This document shows positions 11,880 to 22,935 of a stretch of DNA of 64,000 bases, piece after piece. A program made the position numbers and the translations under genes. The notes beneath the pieces are model-generated. The model had not been told where the DNA came from and searched no databases. It was given only the letters and a program-made list of their open reading frames with translations. This DNA is from Sclerodactyla briareus (Eukaryota; Echinodermata; Holothuroidea; Dendrochirotida; Sclerodactylidae). The stretch spans positions 81,087 to 145,086 of the forward strand of contig JAODTK010005787.1 of NCBI GenBank assembly GCA_026419785.1. The letters run 5' to 3'. How positions within the stretch are numbered: position 1 is the stretch's first letter; each line of letters begins with the position of its first letter.

Positions 11880-14330
11880 CAACTCCAACTATAGTCAGAA
11901 ACCGGCAAAAACACAAAAACAAACACAACAAAACATTGGGAGCTGGAAGAGTATCTTGACATGGCCAGAGCTAGAGCCAGGTCAATTCTGGTAATCTTGT
12001 GTCCTGCTAGTTATATCAAATGCATGCTGAACCACCCAGTGCCACCTTCTTTTTGATTGGGGGGGGGGCCCGGGGGGGGAGGGGGGGGGGAGGGGGTGGA
12101 TAGAGAGAGAGAACTGCATTCTGGAACGTTGCTTTATTTTTCATAAGAAAAAAAATGCATATACTGTAACTGAGCATTAGAAATGTGTTCATGTATACCC
12201 ATAGGAAATGTACTTGCTGTGCTATACAAAGTGGCCAAGTTGAGTAAAAGAGGAGTGGGGTACTCTGAGCAGAGTGGTATAGCTTCTCGGGCGCTGAATG
12301 CCACCCACACCGGTGCACCCCGACGAAGTTTACTGCACACCACTGTAAAGTTGTTTTCAAGTAACCATGGCGTTACAGGATAACTATGGTTGCTCGGCCT
12401 TCCTATTAGATCTATATTGGTTGCTTAGCAGCACATGTGTGAAGTTTACGGTATAGCTGATTGTTGGATTTAATTAGCACTCACAGTAACTCTCCCCCAT
12501 CAATTTTTGCACCTTACTACTCCTGCTCTGCGGAATGCACTGATTGATATTCTCAACTGTGTCCCCTCGAATAACAATGAATGACTTCGAGGAGAAAAAC
12601 CTAATTGATTGAAGGCTAATAGGGAATTGGGAGGAACTTCAAAAGGTAGAAAAGACCGGGAAGAACACTTGACAATCCATAAACATGATTAACTGGTAAG
12701 ATTAAATACGCCCCCCCCCCCATAACGTAGACCCCCCCCTCCCCCAAAAAAAGTTAAATCCTCTGAGTGCCAAGAAATTCCCCCAAGTCTTCATTTCTAT
12801 TCGTTTCTTCTGTTTGCATTTAAAGCCAGTATATCACATGGATTTATCTTGTTAGGTCCATGTGTCCATGAACAACTCATACTAAGCTTAATCAATGCCT
12901 CTGCAGCCATTATTGCATGCGGTGTTTCACAATTTTTTGTCTGAAAGTTCTTCTGGTGGGCAACCCTACACCATAATAATGCCTAGCTGTTCCATGCATT
13001 AGAGCGAGGTTGACCAACTTCCGAGATAACAATGCTACTAAAATATTATGATCACAGTTTGAATTCTTCGCTGGGCTGTATTTCTCCAGGACTTCACACC
13101 CAGGCACCAAATAAACGTCAAGTTTCACAGGGCCAGCCGAGAATGACAAGCATGACTATCAACGAGTATTAGGTATCCTACAGTAAGCTACCTCCAAGCA
13201 GTTTAATTTAATCTAGTTGTAACTCCCCAGACAACATCCCAAAGAGAAGCGCTGACAGTAGTAATTCCAACAGGGGTGGGTCTATATGACAAGTCTATAG
13301 GAGCCAAAAACAAATTTCCCCGACGATCAATACGTGCCTATATGGGAGAATGTTGATATGTGGAGAATTCACAACATGCATTCTGACCAGTACCCTGGGC
13401 TTTGGGATGAGGTTATGGCACATACAATTCTGTACTTCAGAAAAACAATAATATTTTGGAGGACACATTACCAAGTTCTCGGATGAGGTGTTATTGGGCT
13501 CCAGTAACAGACACCCACAACCATGATATTGCTAATCATTTACGCTTATAATTACACCTGATACACCAATACTGCTACATTACGTTTTGATAGAGGAAGT
13601 CTAGCCTATTACAGTTTGAAAGAATACAAGCTGGACTTCAAGAGAAATAGGCTAATGCATAGGTAAGAGGCTTTATTTCCATCAGATTGCTCATCATGCT
13701 TTTGGTATAATCCAGAACAATGCATCTAGATACATTTTCGCGGAATTGCCTGTTGCCAAGTGGAAAACAGCTGGAGAACATGTGCAGTAGTAAAATTGCT
13801 GAAAATAGCTGACTAGTCATCTTTGTTGTTGTTTAACCTGTTTCACAGTATAGTATTTAGTTTCACTTCCGGCCTGCATAGCAAAATCTAAAGTCGATTC
13901 ATCAATCACACTCTCAATGAATTATTCATGGCGGCCCAATTCCATCCCTGAATAGCCCCCATTCACTTACGCACTCATCACAAATCTGAATGGGAAGGAA
14001 AAGTGAAATGTCAGATGACATCCTAGGAAAATCCCCCAAAGAATATACTTGGAATTTCCATACATAAGTGACGTCCTGCTTTCTTTTGAAACCGTTCTGT
14101 TAGAATGTCTGAGTCAGGGACCCATTTCCTTCCCCAATGGAAAACGTCAAAGTAGAACCAAGTATCATGATAGCTTTATTATTATGAGCAGTTGGGAGTA
14201 GTCATAGAAACATGTGGGTGGAAGTTAATAAGCTCTCAAGGTGGTAGAAAGCCCAATATGCTCCTGTAGCACCTCACACATGCTGTAGACCATTCATTAC
14301 CCAGTGAAATGTTCATCATGCCAAAAACAA
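11880..14330. other. Unassigned non-coding stretch with G/C homopolymers
   Basis: Contains a G-rich run at 12,059-12,098 and C-rich runs at 12,711-12,748. Open frames here lack splice context or recognisable domains. Confidence 0.5.
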
Positions 14331-14402
14331 TTTGACAAGATGACCAGCAAGTCAGTACTGTGTCTCACTGGCAGAGGAGCCTAGTCAGATATCCTAACAA
14401 CT

Positions 14403-14475
14403 TAATTCCATGGATTGTGGCTCTCTCCTGGTATGATGGAAGTTCTGCGGACTTGCCTCTAAATGCTTCCTCCGA
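14403..14475 (-). pseudogene. Degraded third copy of the kindlin exon segment
   Basis: Aligns to the same exon segment but carries insertions with a net +2 frameshift, and GGAATTAAG replaces the GGAGGGTGAG donor. It cannot serve as an in-phase exon as it stands. Confidence 0.6.
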
Positions 14476-14598
14476 AGGAAGTCATGGAATGATAATTAGT
14501 GAACCAGTGCTGTGCTGATCATATGAAAAGTTACAACGAATCACACTGTGGCCCACTGTCAAAACCCCGGAGTCCAGCCAAATAGCCTAACAACTTAC

Positions 14599-14663
14599 CC
14601 TCCTTTGATTGAGGCTTTTTCCTTATACGATGAAGATCTAAGGACTCCTAGATGCTTCCTTCG
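14599..14663 (-). pseudogene. Duplicated kindlin exon segment, open, with intact donor
   Basis: Reads RRKHLGVLRSSSYKEKAS then IKGG in the phase of the main exon and ends at a GTAAGT donor (14,598-14,597). It is one codon shorter than the main copy. The main copy's probable acceptor (TTAACAG) is changed to TTAACCC here, so inclusion would need another acceptor. It could be an alternative exon or a relic; conservation of reading frame and donor argues mildly for function. Confidence 0.5.
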
Positions 14664-14797
14664 AAGGATGTCATGAACGAAGGAACAATAAGGGGTTAAC
14701 CAGTGATGTTGTTGAGCATATGGAAGCTAACTAACAAATCAGCACTGAGCCACACTGATAAACCCCCGGAGTCTAGCCAGAGAGCCTAACAACTCAC

Positions 14798-15200
14798 CCT
14801 CCATTGATCGTGGCTTTCTCCCGGTATGATGTAGGTCTGAGGACACCCTCTAATGCCTCCCTCGTAGGCTGCTGGGGACTGTTAACCAGTGATGTGTTGA
14901 GGATGTCAACTATCCAGCGAGCCAGCACTGTGCACTGAAGGACTGCCATTGTAACCAGTTCTCTGCACCCCAGGAGACAGCCTCCTGGTCGGGTGTGGGG
15001 GGCAAGCTCGGGGCCCTCTATGCTCCCCAACGATGCAGCATCGTTACTATTGCTGGATGCCATCGAGTCACGGTCTCTGCTCTTCTTGCGTCCATCTGCA
15101 CCGCTCGTTTTACGGCCGTTGGCAGCAGTGTGCTTGCGACGCTTCAAAGACGTCAGATCTGGCTTCCTCAAGAATGACATCTCCTCTGGATGTCGTATGC
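14798..15200 (-). CDS. FERMT2: Kindlin (fermitin) exon 3: end of F1 ubiquitin-like fold and its basic loop
   Basis: Kindlins bind the cytoplasmic tails of integrin beta subunits and, with talin, activate integrins at adhesion sites. This exon begins after an acceptor (AG at 15,202-15,201) with two bases completing a glycine codon, then reads IRHPEEMSFLRKPDL, the diagnostic kindlin segment. Next come basic clusters (KRRKH, GRKKSRDRD) and a serine-rich stretch, the position of the lipid-binding basic loop inserted in the F1 lobe. It continues to REALEGVLRPTSYREKATING, equivalent to the kindlin segment preceding the F2 lobe, and ends at a GTGAGT donor (14,797). A phase-compatible intron from 14,968 to the TTAACAG acceptor near 14,878 may lie inside it. 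The next exon is not found in the window. Invertebrates often have one kindlin, so the paralogue number in the symbol is nominal. Confidence 0.9.
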
Positions 15201-15731
15201 CTACAGTGAAATCAGAATGTTATTCCAGAGCATGATGCATGTGATGTTATGAAGCTAATCTAATATGTGAACTGGAAAAGTGAATGCAGTAATTATGATT
15301 TTCCATGTTCCTGCACGTGTATTCCTGAAACCCATTACGTTTGAAGCTCTTTAGGTGATCTACAGTTCATGTGATATCTCCGCCGACAGAATGGGCAGTT
15401 GATGAATCTTCTTCAACATTTCCCATTACACTACATGCCTATTAACAGGATGAATGATGGTCTGGAATAAGATGCTTAGGATGGAGAGGAGGGTTATGGG
15501 ACTTCCATGTAGAACTGTACATGAACAACATGGAAAAATAATTACCCCAAGTGTCATAGTCAATACATAATCCAGGACATGCCACTGTGATCTCTTCAGC
15601 ACAAATCTTAAATCCATGTCTCAAAACCTTAATACCACTGATTTATTTCACAAATATCATCACTGAAAGCAAGAGTCTTTTGGCAGACCAGCCAACAGGT
15701 TGTAAAGAAATGAATGTGGAACCGTCCTCAC

Positions 15732-15962
15732 CTAGATCTTTGGACAACTCTGTAACGGCATTAAAAACCAATCCCGAGAAATCCACCTTCATCTCGATGA
15801 TCTGCATGTCTGGCATCTGAACCCTGAGGGTCTTATGCATGGGAGTGAACTCCAGATGGGCGTCGGCCTGGACGTGGCACTGGTCCAGCGTGGACCGTGT
15901 CCGCATCAACCAGGTGTTCTGCTCTGGCCACCAGAATGCATGGTCCGACCAGTCAGTTTGAT
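15732..15962 (-). CDS. FERMT2: Kindlin (fermitin) exon 2: end of F0 and start of F1
   Basis: Clean 231-base exon. After a CTTCAG acceptor it starts with two bases (AT) that complete an aspartate codon with the final G of exon 1. It then reads [13 protein letters not shown], a hallmark of kindlin, followed by [19 protein letters not shown] and [18 protein letters not shown]. It ends ...CTAG with a GTGAGG donor at 15,731, leaving one base that joins GC of exon 3 to give Gly-Ile-Arg-His-Pro-Glu-Glu. The match to animal kindlins is continuous over the exon with no stop or frameshift. F0 helps focal-adhesion targeting and F1 carries the membrane-binding loop. Confidence 0.96.
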
Positions 15963-16728
15963 CTGAAGGGAGACGGGAAATTGGATATTAGACAATAGAG
16001 CAAACATCCGACTTATACAGCTCATATCGTAGGTGAGAGAAAACTGTTAAGGCTGTCGAGAGTCACTATCGACGTGCCGTCCGGTATCCAGGTTTTCCAA
16101 GATGGTACCTGCCAGTGCAACACCCACATTGCAGAGGGGCGGTCTGTTGATCACATGATACGTATCAGCTTTTGCTCATATAATACCGCATTGCGTTAAC
16201 TTGACGAAGTCTGGAACTTTTTCAGGAAACTCCCTAAATGTCTCGAAATTCAAAATATTGAAGAATAAATTTCAGTGAGCTTTTTCCATAATTTAGAGAG
16301 GAAATTCAATTAATGTTAGAGGAAATTCAATTAATGTTACCGCTTTTATTTGGCAGGGGATAATAACCTACAGGGATTCCACATAAATGATAGTGTTAGT
16401 GAGCGTAACAGTGGAATCTCCTGAAGGAAGTCAGGAGCCCCTGAAAAGGGTCAAACTAAAATTGATGTATCGGTTTCCCCTCTACAAATATACATCCATG
16501 GCAGCCTTCCAGGCGCGGTCACAGTCTACCGTTAACATTACAAAATATCAGACACTCATTCACAAACTCAATAACTCCAATTTTGTTGTTAACGTTATAG
16601 TTACAGTGTGACCAGGGTGAGACACCTCTCAACAGGAGTTGTATCATGTGATGGATTTGAACGAGGCCAATCCAACATAAAACAAATGAAATCAATTAGA
16701 CAGCTTGAAACACATCCTTTGAACATAA

Positions 16729-17249
16729 AGGATACCCCTTATACAAGGAATGACTGAAATGTACTCATTCTCCATGTTGTCACTCTTAAACACACCAACC
16801 AACACATCACCAACGCTAGTCATACTTTGACATTATTACATGTACGGAAACAGATATATCAGATTGGGATACACTGTTAAGGATATGAGACAATGATGCC
16901 TGCCCTCTGTGACTTTGGTTCATATTCCAAAAGTTAAGAGCATATCTGGGTGTTTTAATGGGCATAAAAATACTGACCACTACCATAGATACCCCTATAT
17001 ACCAAGGAATGACTGAAATGTACTCATTCTCCATGTTGTCACTCTTAAACACACCAACCAACACATCACCAACGCTAGTCATACTTTGACATTATTACAT
17101 GTACGGAAACAGATATATCAGATTGGGATACACTATTAAGGATATGAGACAATGATGCCTGCCCTCTGTGACTTTGGTTCATATTCCAAAAGTTAAGAGC
17201 ATATCTGGGTGTTTTAATGGGCATAAAAATACTGACCACTACCATAGAT
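16729..17249. repeat. Recent 259-bp tandem duplication
   Basis: Two copies meet at about 16,990. 'aatgactgaaatgtactc' occurs at 16,749 and 17,008, an exact 259-base offset. Inside the core I see one substitution (G at 16,876, A at 17,135); small differences lie at the junction ('accccttatac' versus 'acccctatatac'). This is far more similar than other repeats in the window. Confidence 0.95.
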
Positions 17250-17254
17250 AGGCT

Positions 17255-17398
17255 CTTTTGCTGAGCTCCCAGCGAGAAGGCAACCAGGTACCATTTTCGA
17301 AGTTGTTGGTGTGACCACCCAACCATGATTTGGACCCTGGTGGAAAGCAGCCGATGCTCTACCAAAGGTACCAACCACTATACTATGCCAACCACTGC
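17255..17398 (-). mobile_element. tRNA-derived SINE copy (degraded)
   Basis: Matches the copy at 20,560-20,740. On the minus strand it begins with a tRNA-like head, GGTTGGTACC then TTTGGTAGAGCATCGG (A-box region, 17,351-17,375), a decayed B-box region (17,320-17,340), then the shared body with CTGGGAGCTCAGC. The TTTGGTAGAGCATCGG segment is typical of Pol III promoters inherited from a tRNA. Confidence 0.65.
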
Positions 17399-17399
17399 C

Positions 17400-20300
17400 C
17401 GAAGACCTAAATCAACATTGTCATTCTCTAGTCAGAGTAGTCTCCATCCATCAATTGTCTCTCGATTACAGTTTTATCTGTTTCAGCTGCTGGGAAGAGT
17501 CACAGCCTAACAAGATCCCAGGACCAGGACATGAATCAAAGTACAGCCATGGAGGTCAGGACAGTCAGGGAAAAGAGGAAGCATTAAAATACCTCTGCCT
17601 GTAGTAAACCACCTCATTGACATTGTGGTGAACAGCCACACAGACTGTGCCTGCATGGGACTATATATGATTGCATGAGAATAGGATGTATAAACTGAGA
17701 TTTGTACCCCATCAGGAGTAATACCCTCTGAAGCTGAAATGTGGTTGAATGGACACACCAACTCTGTGTTCATACTGAATACCAGTGACATGGTCTTTCA
17801 CTACTTCAAGCTTATTGCAGCAGAATCCTTATGACCTCAGTGATGTGCAGCAATGGAGGACTCCTAACCATGTATTAGAAATCATGTCCCCCTTGGCACC
17901 TCTGAGCTATTCAAAATGAACATTAATGAGTTTCTGAAATTAATTGCATCATTTTCCTCCTCCTTTTTGAGTGAAGTACATCAAGAAGTACTGATTTTAC
18001 ATAAATCGCTATCATTATTGGAGAAGAATAGCAATGGTGATCAAAAAGTCCAGTCCTCGCAAAAGACGTACATGTGACTTACCATGCGGACCTATTTCAC
18101 AAAATACAAATTGGATCATAATTCTCTCATTTCTACAGAATTGTGTGTCTTGTCTTCTCGAGATCGCTGTCAGCAGATGGCCATGGGTATCTTGTTATTA
18201 GGATAGACATGAAACTAAGGCAAATGGAAGCTTTGAACCTTGAGACATCATATAGCATTGCATACATGTCCTGTTAACCTTTACCTACCACAAACCTGTA
18301 ATGCAGTGTGTCACCACTTGAGTAGGTGTGCGGTGAAACACCACCTATTAATTTGCCCTACATCAAAATGACAGTTGGCTAGGAGCTGCAACCACGGGGT
18401 GAGGGGGTGAAGGAGGTTGTAACAACCCCCAAACTTCTGTTGGTGGGACCTCCATACATGTTTTTTGTACACACAGAACAACTTGAACAAGTGGTCATGC
18501 GTGCCTTTGCCATGGGGAATACAAAGTAGCGACCAGCATTGAAAGCAGTGGGTGACACACCACTGGTGATATGAAGTAATACTTCAGCTATACTATTCCA
18601 TAATTCCGGATATCACATGTACTGGTATGGTGATGTGCTGGTAGTGCAATGTGTTCAATTTACTAGCTACATGATCTTGCAGCTGTATATTCCCCATAAT
18701 GACCAAGCCTTCCCATAGGACCATATTTCCCGGAAATACACCACATTTTCAACATGGGAATGTCCCAAAAGTATAGAACTTAAATTTGCATGATACAGAC
18801 GGCTTTGCAAGTCCGCTTCTGTACAGTCAGACAGGAAACCAAGCATCTCCTTTAATTCTCTGCATGGCATGGGAGCGGAGATGTATCTGTTTGGGGATTT
18901 TTTTTTTTCAAAATGTTCAAATCTCTAACAAATTCGGTCAATTTTGTCACACTCGTTTTCTAAATGATGCAAATTTTGAATCTGCAAATAATCTGTATGC
19001 TTGAAAAGACTAAATGTCAATAATGTCAATAATGTCAAGATTCAGACTATGACTGAATCAGCACAGAGTATGGGAAGAGCTGAGTTGATACAGGGTCCAG
19101 AGGAATCCCCAGTTCGGACCACAGCATTCTCACGGGTTGGTCCATACACTGGACAAGTTCAAATTGAATGCTGCCTCTTCTCTTGCAATGTGAATAACAG
19201 TATTCTATTGATTTGTCTGATCACTAATTTGCAGAACAAGGGTGGCACCAGCGAGGGGCGGGGGGCATGCCCCTCCTGTCGGGAACGCCTGCCTCCCCAT
19301 TTTTCGGTTGCCGATTGGGTACGCTAAAGTTACACACCCGACAGGGGCTTATTGCCTCAACAGTATCAACTATTCACACACCCTTTCTATATTGAAAATC
19401 CCTATATTTGGAGCTGAAATCCTGGCGCCACCACTATTTCAGAACCAGTCCAATAATTGTGTGTGAATCTTTACATGATGTGCCCAGAGCTGCTACCAAG
19501 CTTCGACACAATTAATTCTTGGAGAAATGCGTTATAACAGTTCACAAAATTTGTGCACAATATTTACAGGCTACAGAGGTGAACCAAGGTACAATTTGTT
19601 AGAAAATGTGAGAAGTCAAAGTGACAACCATCAGTCCCTAAAACGTGATTATTTTTACTCTCTCAATTTCAAGTTCTGAAAGTTGTGGAGGTGCCCCTGA
19701 ACTCCACTAAACAAAACAAAAGCATGCACTACCTTTCAGTGAGTCAAGGGAAGCAATGCATTATGATTTCACAATAAACAGTAAAATACTAAAATAATAT
19801 GGAAGGGATGAAATAGCTATAGTGTGTTCTTAGCTATAAGGAAAAATATAAATGCATAAAGCTGTGCAGCTTGATAAAAACACGAGACAAATCATCCACG
19901 AGTATTACTCTACCATGACGTGTTGGACATATTGATATATCCATGGGCAGCACCTATTTTGTCCTGGTAACATTAATCATATCGGAATTGGCTGCAGGGG
20001 AAACTGACAGGGATACCAACACCAACCAATTAGCAGCAGTCCAGAGCCAACAGCCAAGGCAATCAAAACAGAGCGTAAACTCAACTGTGGTTTATGAGCA
20101 TGAAGAAAATAGTGACAGACAGAATTGAATGCCTGGAGTATAGGGCCCGTGGTTTATTAGGCCATCCCATAATAACAGTGGTACTCACAAATTTACAGGG
20201 GGACTAATTGGCAGCTCTTGCAACTCTTGCATGAGAGGGAGGGTGTGAGAGGCCAAAGGAGGGGGGGGGAACAATATCCTATAAAATATAATGATACTTT

Positions 20301-20430
20301 GGCCAGATTGACATAGTTTTGCACTTTATGTTCGACGGGGTAACATGAAGAAGGTTATGGCCAGCTTGGAGAGGCACTGTTTTTTCGTTTTTTATGGTTT
20401 ACTTGCCGAGAAGAGGATCGTTCCTATTCA
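17400..20430. other. Kindlin intron 1, unassigned
   Basis: No gene is supported. A G/C palindrome (GGGGCATGCCCC) at about 19,262-19,273 resembles the hinge motifs of the 22-kb and 59-kb repeats. A TCAATAATG triplet repeat lies at 19,018-19,036. Confidence 0.4.
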
Positions 20431-20559
20431 AGGCTCAGCAAGGATGCAGACCTGGATACTGCACCGATTGCCAGCTGTGAATCCCTCACCAGGTATACGG
20501 AATAAGGCAATGCCTCTTTGGCGGTTCCTTGATGTGGGGGTGGGCCCTTGGGGTAATCA

Positions 20560-20740
20560 CACGCGGATGGAACTTGCAAATTGCCTACCCTCGTTTGGCC
20601 CTGCTCCTTGTGCTGAGCATCCCAGCGAAAGCCACAGTACCATTTCAAAGTCTTGGTATGACCCGACCGGTTATCGAACCCCAGTCTCCTGGGTGGAAGG
20701 CCGATGCTCTACCAACTGTGCCAACCACTCCATAGATAGC
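20560..20740 (-). mobile_element. tRNA-derived SINE copy (better preserved)
   Basis: On the minus strand: GGTTGGCACAGTTGG then TAGAGCATCGG (A-box, 20,701-20,728), a loop region, and GGGGTTCGATAACC (B-box, about 20,670-20,684). The body matches 17,255-17,398. The tRNA fold is incomplete (weak anticodon stem, no clean acceptor stem), so it is a SINE head rather than a tRNA gene. Related body sequence may extend down to about 20,430. Confidence 0.7.
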
Positions 20741-21949
20741 AATAGCAGACTGTATGTTATGTACTACCATAGATAGCAGACTTATGTTATTGCTTCCAAC
20801 AGCCAGGATCTGGGGGCTGGCACATTTCACCTTGGGTTCATATTTGTGTTCTTGTCAGTGTTTCCTCTAAGGCCTGTATGATGCATTTTGACACAATGCC
20901 TTGAGTACTAATTTGAAGCACAGACCTTCACAGCAAGGAGGAGGGTTTTGTACTGCAAATCCGGTGCATACTAGGGAATCCAACTCACGACAATTTTCAA
21001 AATGGAGCAAAATGGCAATTCTGACTCACTGCCAAATTTTTCAGAGGAAACACTGGTTCTAGTCGAATCGTAGACCTTTCTACCGGATGCCCGAACCAGA
21101 AAACCATCGCCTGTAATTAATTATTGGAGCAGCCTCAGACTCTCGAGGAACACAATAAGAGTACCTGCACATAGCAAAGGTCTATTTTGTCACATGACTG
21201 AAATCCACAAACATTCACAAACAGTGCTGACCTCCCATTCTCAGAGAACCTGCTGCTATCTCAGCTGGACAAACTTACCCTAACCCCCTCAAGGGTGAAA
21301 AGCTGGCAGGGAATAGTCCCGATTCATAGTCCTCCTCTCTAGTGCCAGTAATAGTTGGACGTAGTATGAATGACTCACATTTTGACTCAGACAAGCGTTG
21401 AACAGATATCAGCATCTGTTGTCAGTGTTTTAGTGAAGATACACCTTGGGACTATGCACGGTACTGTTACTCAACTCAGTATGACACAGTTCAGGTTTGA
21501 GTAAATGACAATAGTAATGGTACATAATATTACCATCTATCAACTGCTAGTTACGTCTGGCCGTAACGTTACTGTTGAAATTGATCTGAGCTATACTGTA
21601 CAGGCCCTACAACAGGGCTCTATATTGAGGAATTTATATATCCTAGAGCAAATATGCATAGCCCTGCCCTACCCAGCAGTATTAGTGATGGTACATTATG
21701 AACTGAAAGGTAGAAAGGTTTGGTGCCAAGAGAACTGTATAGCTTGCTGCATTTGTGTTGTAAATTGCAATGATACCCTCTATTGCAATGTACTGTTCTA
21801 TTAATTCAGTGCTGGTTAATTTTTGCTGGTGAATCAGCTAATGACTAGGCATACTTCATTAGGGAAAAATCTCTGAATTAGCAGAGAATTACTGGTAGCC
21901 TCTGCCTAAAAAGTCTCCATGCAAATAGGGGAACTACATGATGGTCAGG
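20741..21949. other. Kindlin intron 1, unassigned
   Basis: No supported gene or repeat. Confidence 0.4.
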
Positions 21950-22615
21950 CATGGCGGCCACAGGTGGGGGACGGGGGGACATGTCCCCCCCACTTTCAAA
22001 AGTCGGGGGGATATCATATCGTTTGTCCCCCCCACTTTTCGGACCGTAATAATTAGGCACATGCCCGATTTTGTATCACTCTAAACTGATTCAATTTTTG
22101 TCTAACCAAACAATAATCGCGTTGGAAAATGTCTTAAGTCCACTAATTCCAGGTGCGGACCCCAGGTGAAGATCTGGACCCGACTAGGGCCGAAGTTGAA
22201 GGATTACTATGTTTCATAACGAGTTCTCGAATTTTAAGGAATAGCCAAAGGGCATAAGTTTCAAGTGTTTCGGCGCAATGGCGTTTTTCTTCCAGGCGTT
22301 GTAGGCTAAATATGCGATGGAATGCCGGCAATGCACAATCATTTGGTTTCAACTCGATTTAATTCAGAAGCCTTGGGGGCAGACTGCCCCCCTCCCAATT
22401 TTTCTGAGATGAAAAAGTTGGGAAAATTAGGAAGGAAAAAGGCAACGTGAAAAAATGCCTGAATTTTTTGCAGATTTTTTTCGATAAAATGCCCGGAAAC
22501 ATGCATTTTTTTGTTGCGCGCTTCGCGCACGCCAGTAATTTCCAATGACTGACTTGTAAATTCGGATACAAATTTTTTGCTCCCAAATTGGAGTGGTCCC
22601 GTACGTCTATGGCTT
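21950..22615 (+). repeat. Dispersed ~0.55-kb repeat, plus-strand copy, with palindromic G/C hinges
   Basis: 22,078-22,610 is homologous to the reverse complement of 58,810-59,305. Shared blocks include 'caatttttgtc', 'tgcggaccccaggtgaagat', 'gaagccttgg' and GGGGGCAGACTGCCCCC-type palindromes (22,376-22,392). A second palindrome, GGGGGGACATGTCCCCCC, lies at about 21,972-21,989. A GCGCG-CTT-CGCGC hairpin follows near 22,515. No coding potential. Confidence 0.8.
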
Positions 22616-22779
22616 CTCCCTTCGATCTCACCAGAGACCGTTTGGTAGACTCCTGGATCCCAGGCAAACAAAGCCAGAGTAGAAAAGTAATAAAAAAATA
22701 CCATGTGTGATATTCGGTAAATCATCTTAGTATGCACAATGGAAAACTTTTTTGTCTGTCTTTACTCAAATCACACATG

Positions 22780-22935
22780 TAGATGGGTGCGATTGGTGGC
22801 AAGTGCCGTTACCGGTGATCTAGAGGGTATGAAATCTGAAATTTTCTTTAGACGCTTCGCGCCAACCGATGGTGGCGTCAGCTTGGATGTAATTTGCATC
22901 GATGTGTCCCCCCACTTCAAACGTCCGACGCAACT
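22780..22935 (+). repeat. Dispersed repeat with GCGCCAACC...GGTGGCGT hairpin
   Basis: Shared order: 'ggcaagtgccg', 'gatctagagggtatgaaa', then GCGCCAACCGATGGTGGCG at 22,860-22,878 and 'gcttggatg'. Relatives lie at 51,885-51,965, 55,130-55,260, 55,685-55,820 and, inverted, 58,500-58,640. Confidence 0.7.

Larger units (their letters stand above)
14330..14940 (-). repeat. Tandem triplication of the 3' part of kindlin exon 3 (~195-bp period)
   Basis: Three units carry the landmark 'cctaacaact' at 14,393, 14,586 and 14,785. Each contains, on the minus strand, a version of the exon segment that encodes VLRPTSYREKATINGG in the main exon, followed by intron-like sequence with a TGGCTAGACTCC-like block. 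The rightmost unit is the working exon end (donor at 14,797). The middle unit stays open and reads VLRSSSYKEKASIKGG with a good donor. The left unit has a 2-base net frameshift and has lost its donor GT. Confidence 0.85.

Noticed and set aside
12016-12360. 114-codon minus-strand frame with polyproline
   Set aside because: Caused by the G-rich run at 12.06-12.10 kb; no domain.
12910-13149. 79-codon minus-strand frame
   Set aside because: Looked for missing kindlin exons here; it matches no F2, PH or F3 kindlin segment and lacks splice context.
14330-14940. Conserved TGGCTAGACTCC-like block as the next kindlin exon (Trp-Leu-Asp-Ser)
   Set aside because: It follows the donor directly without an acceptor, is not followed by kindlin F2 sequence, and is part of the repeated unit. 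The four-residue match is probably coincidence.
20645-20735. tRNA gene
   Set aside because: A and B boxes are present but the anticodon stem is weak, there is no clean acceptor stem, and a sister copy at 17.3 kb shares extra body sequence. It is a SINE head.
20345-20776. 143-codon plus-strand open frame
   Set aside because: Its second half is the antisense of the tRNA-derived SINE and its first half has no recognisable domain. The frame is explained by the repeat.
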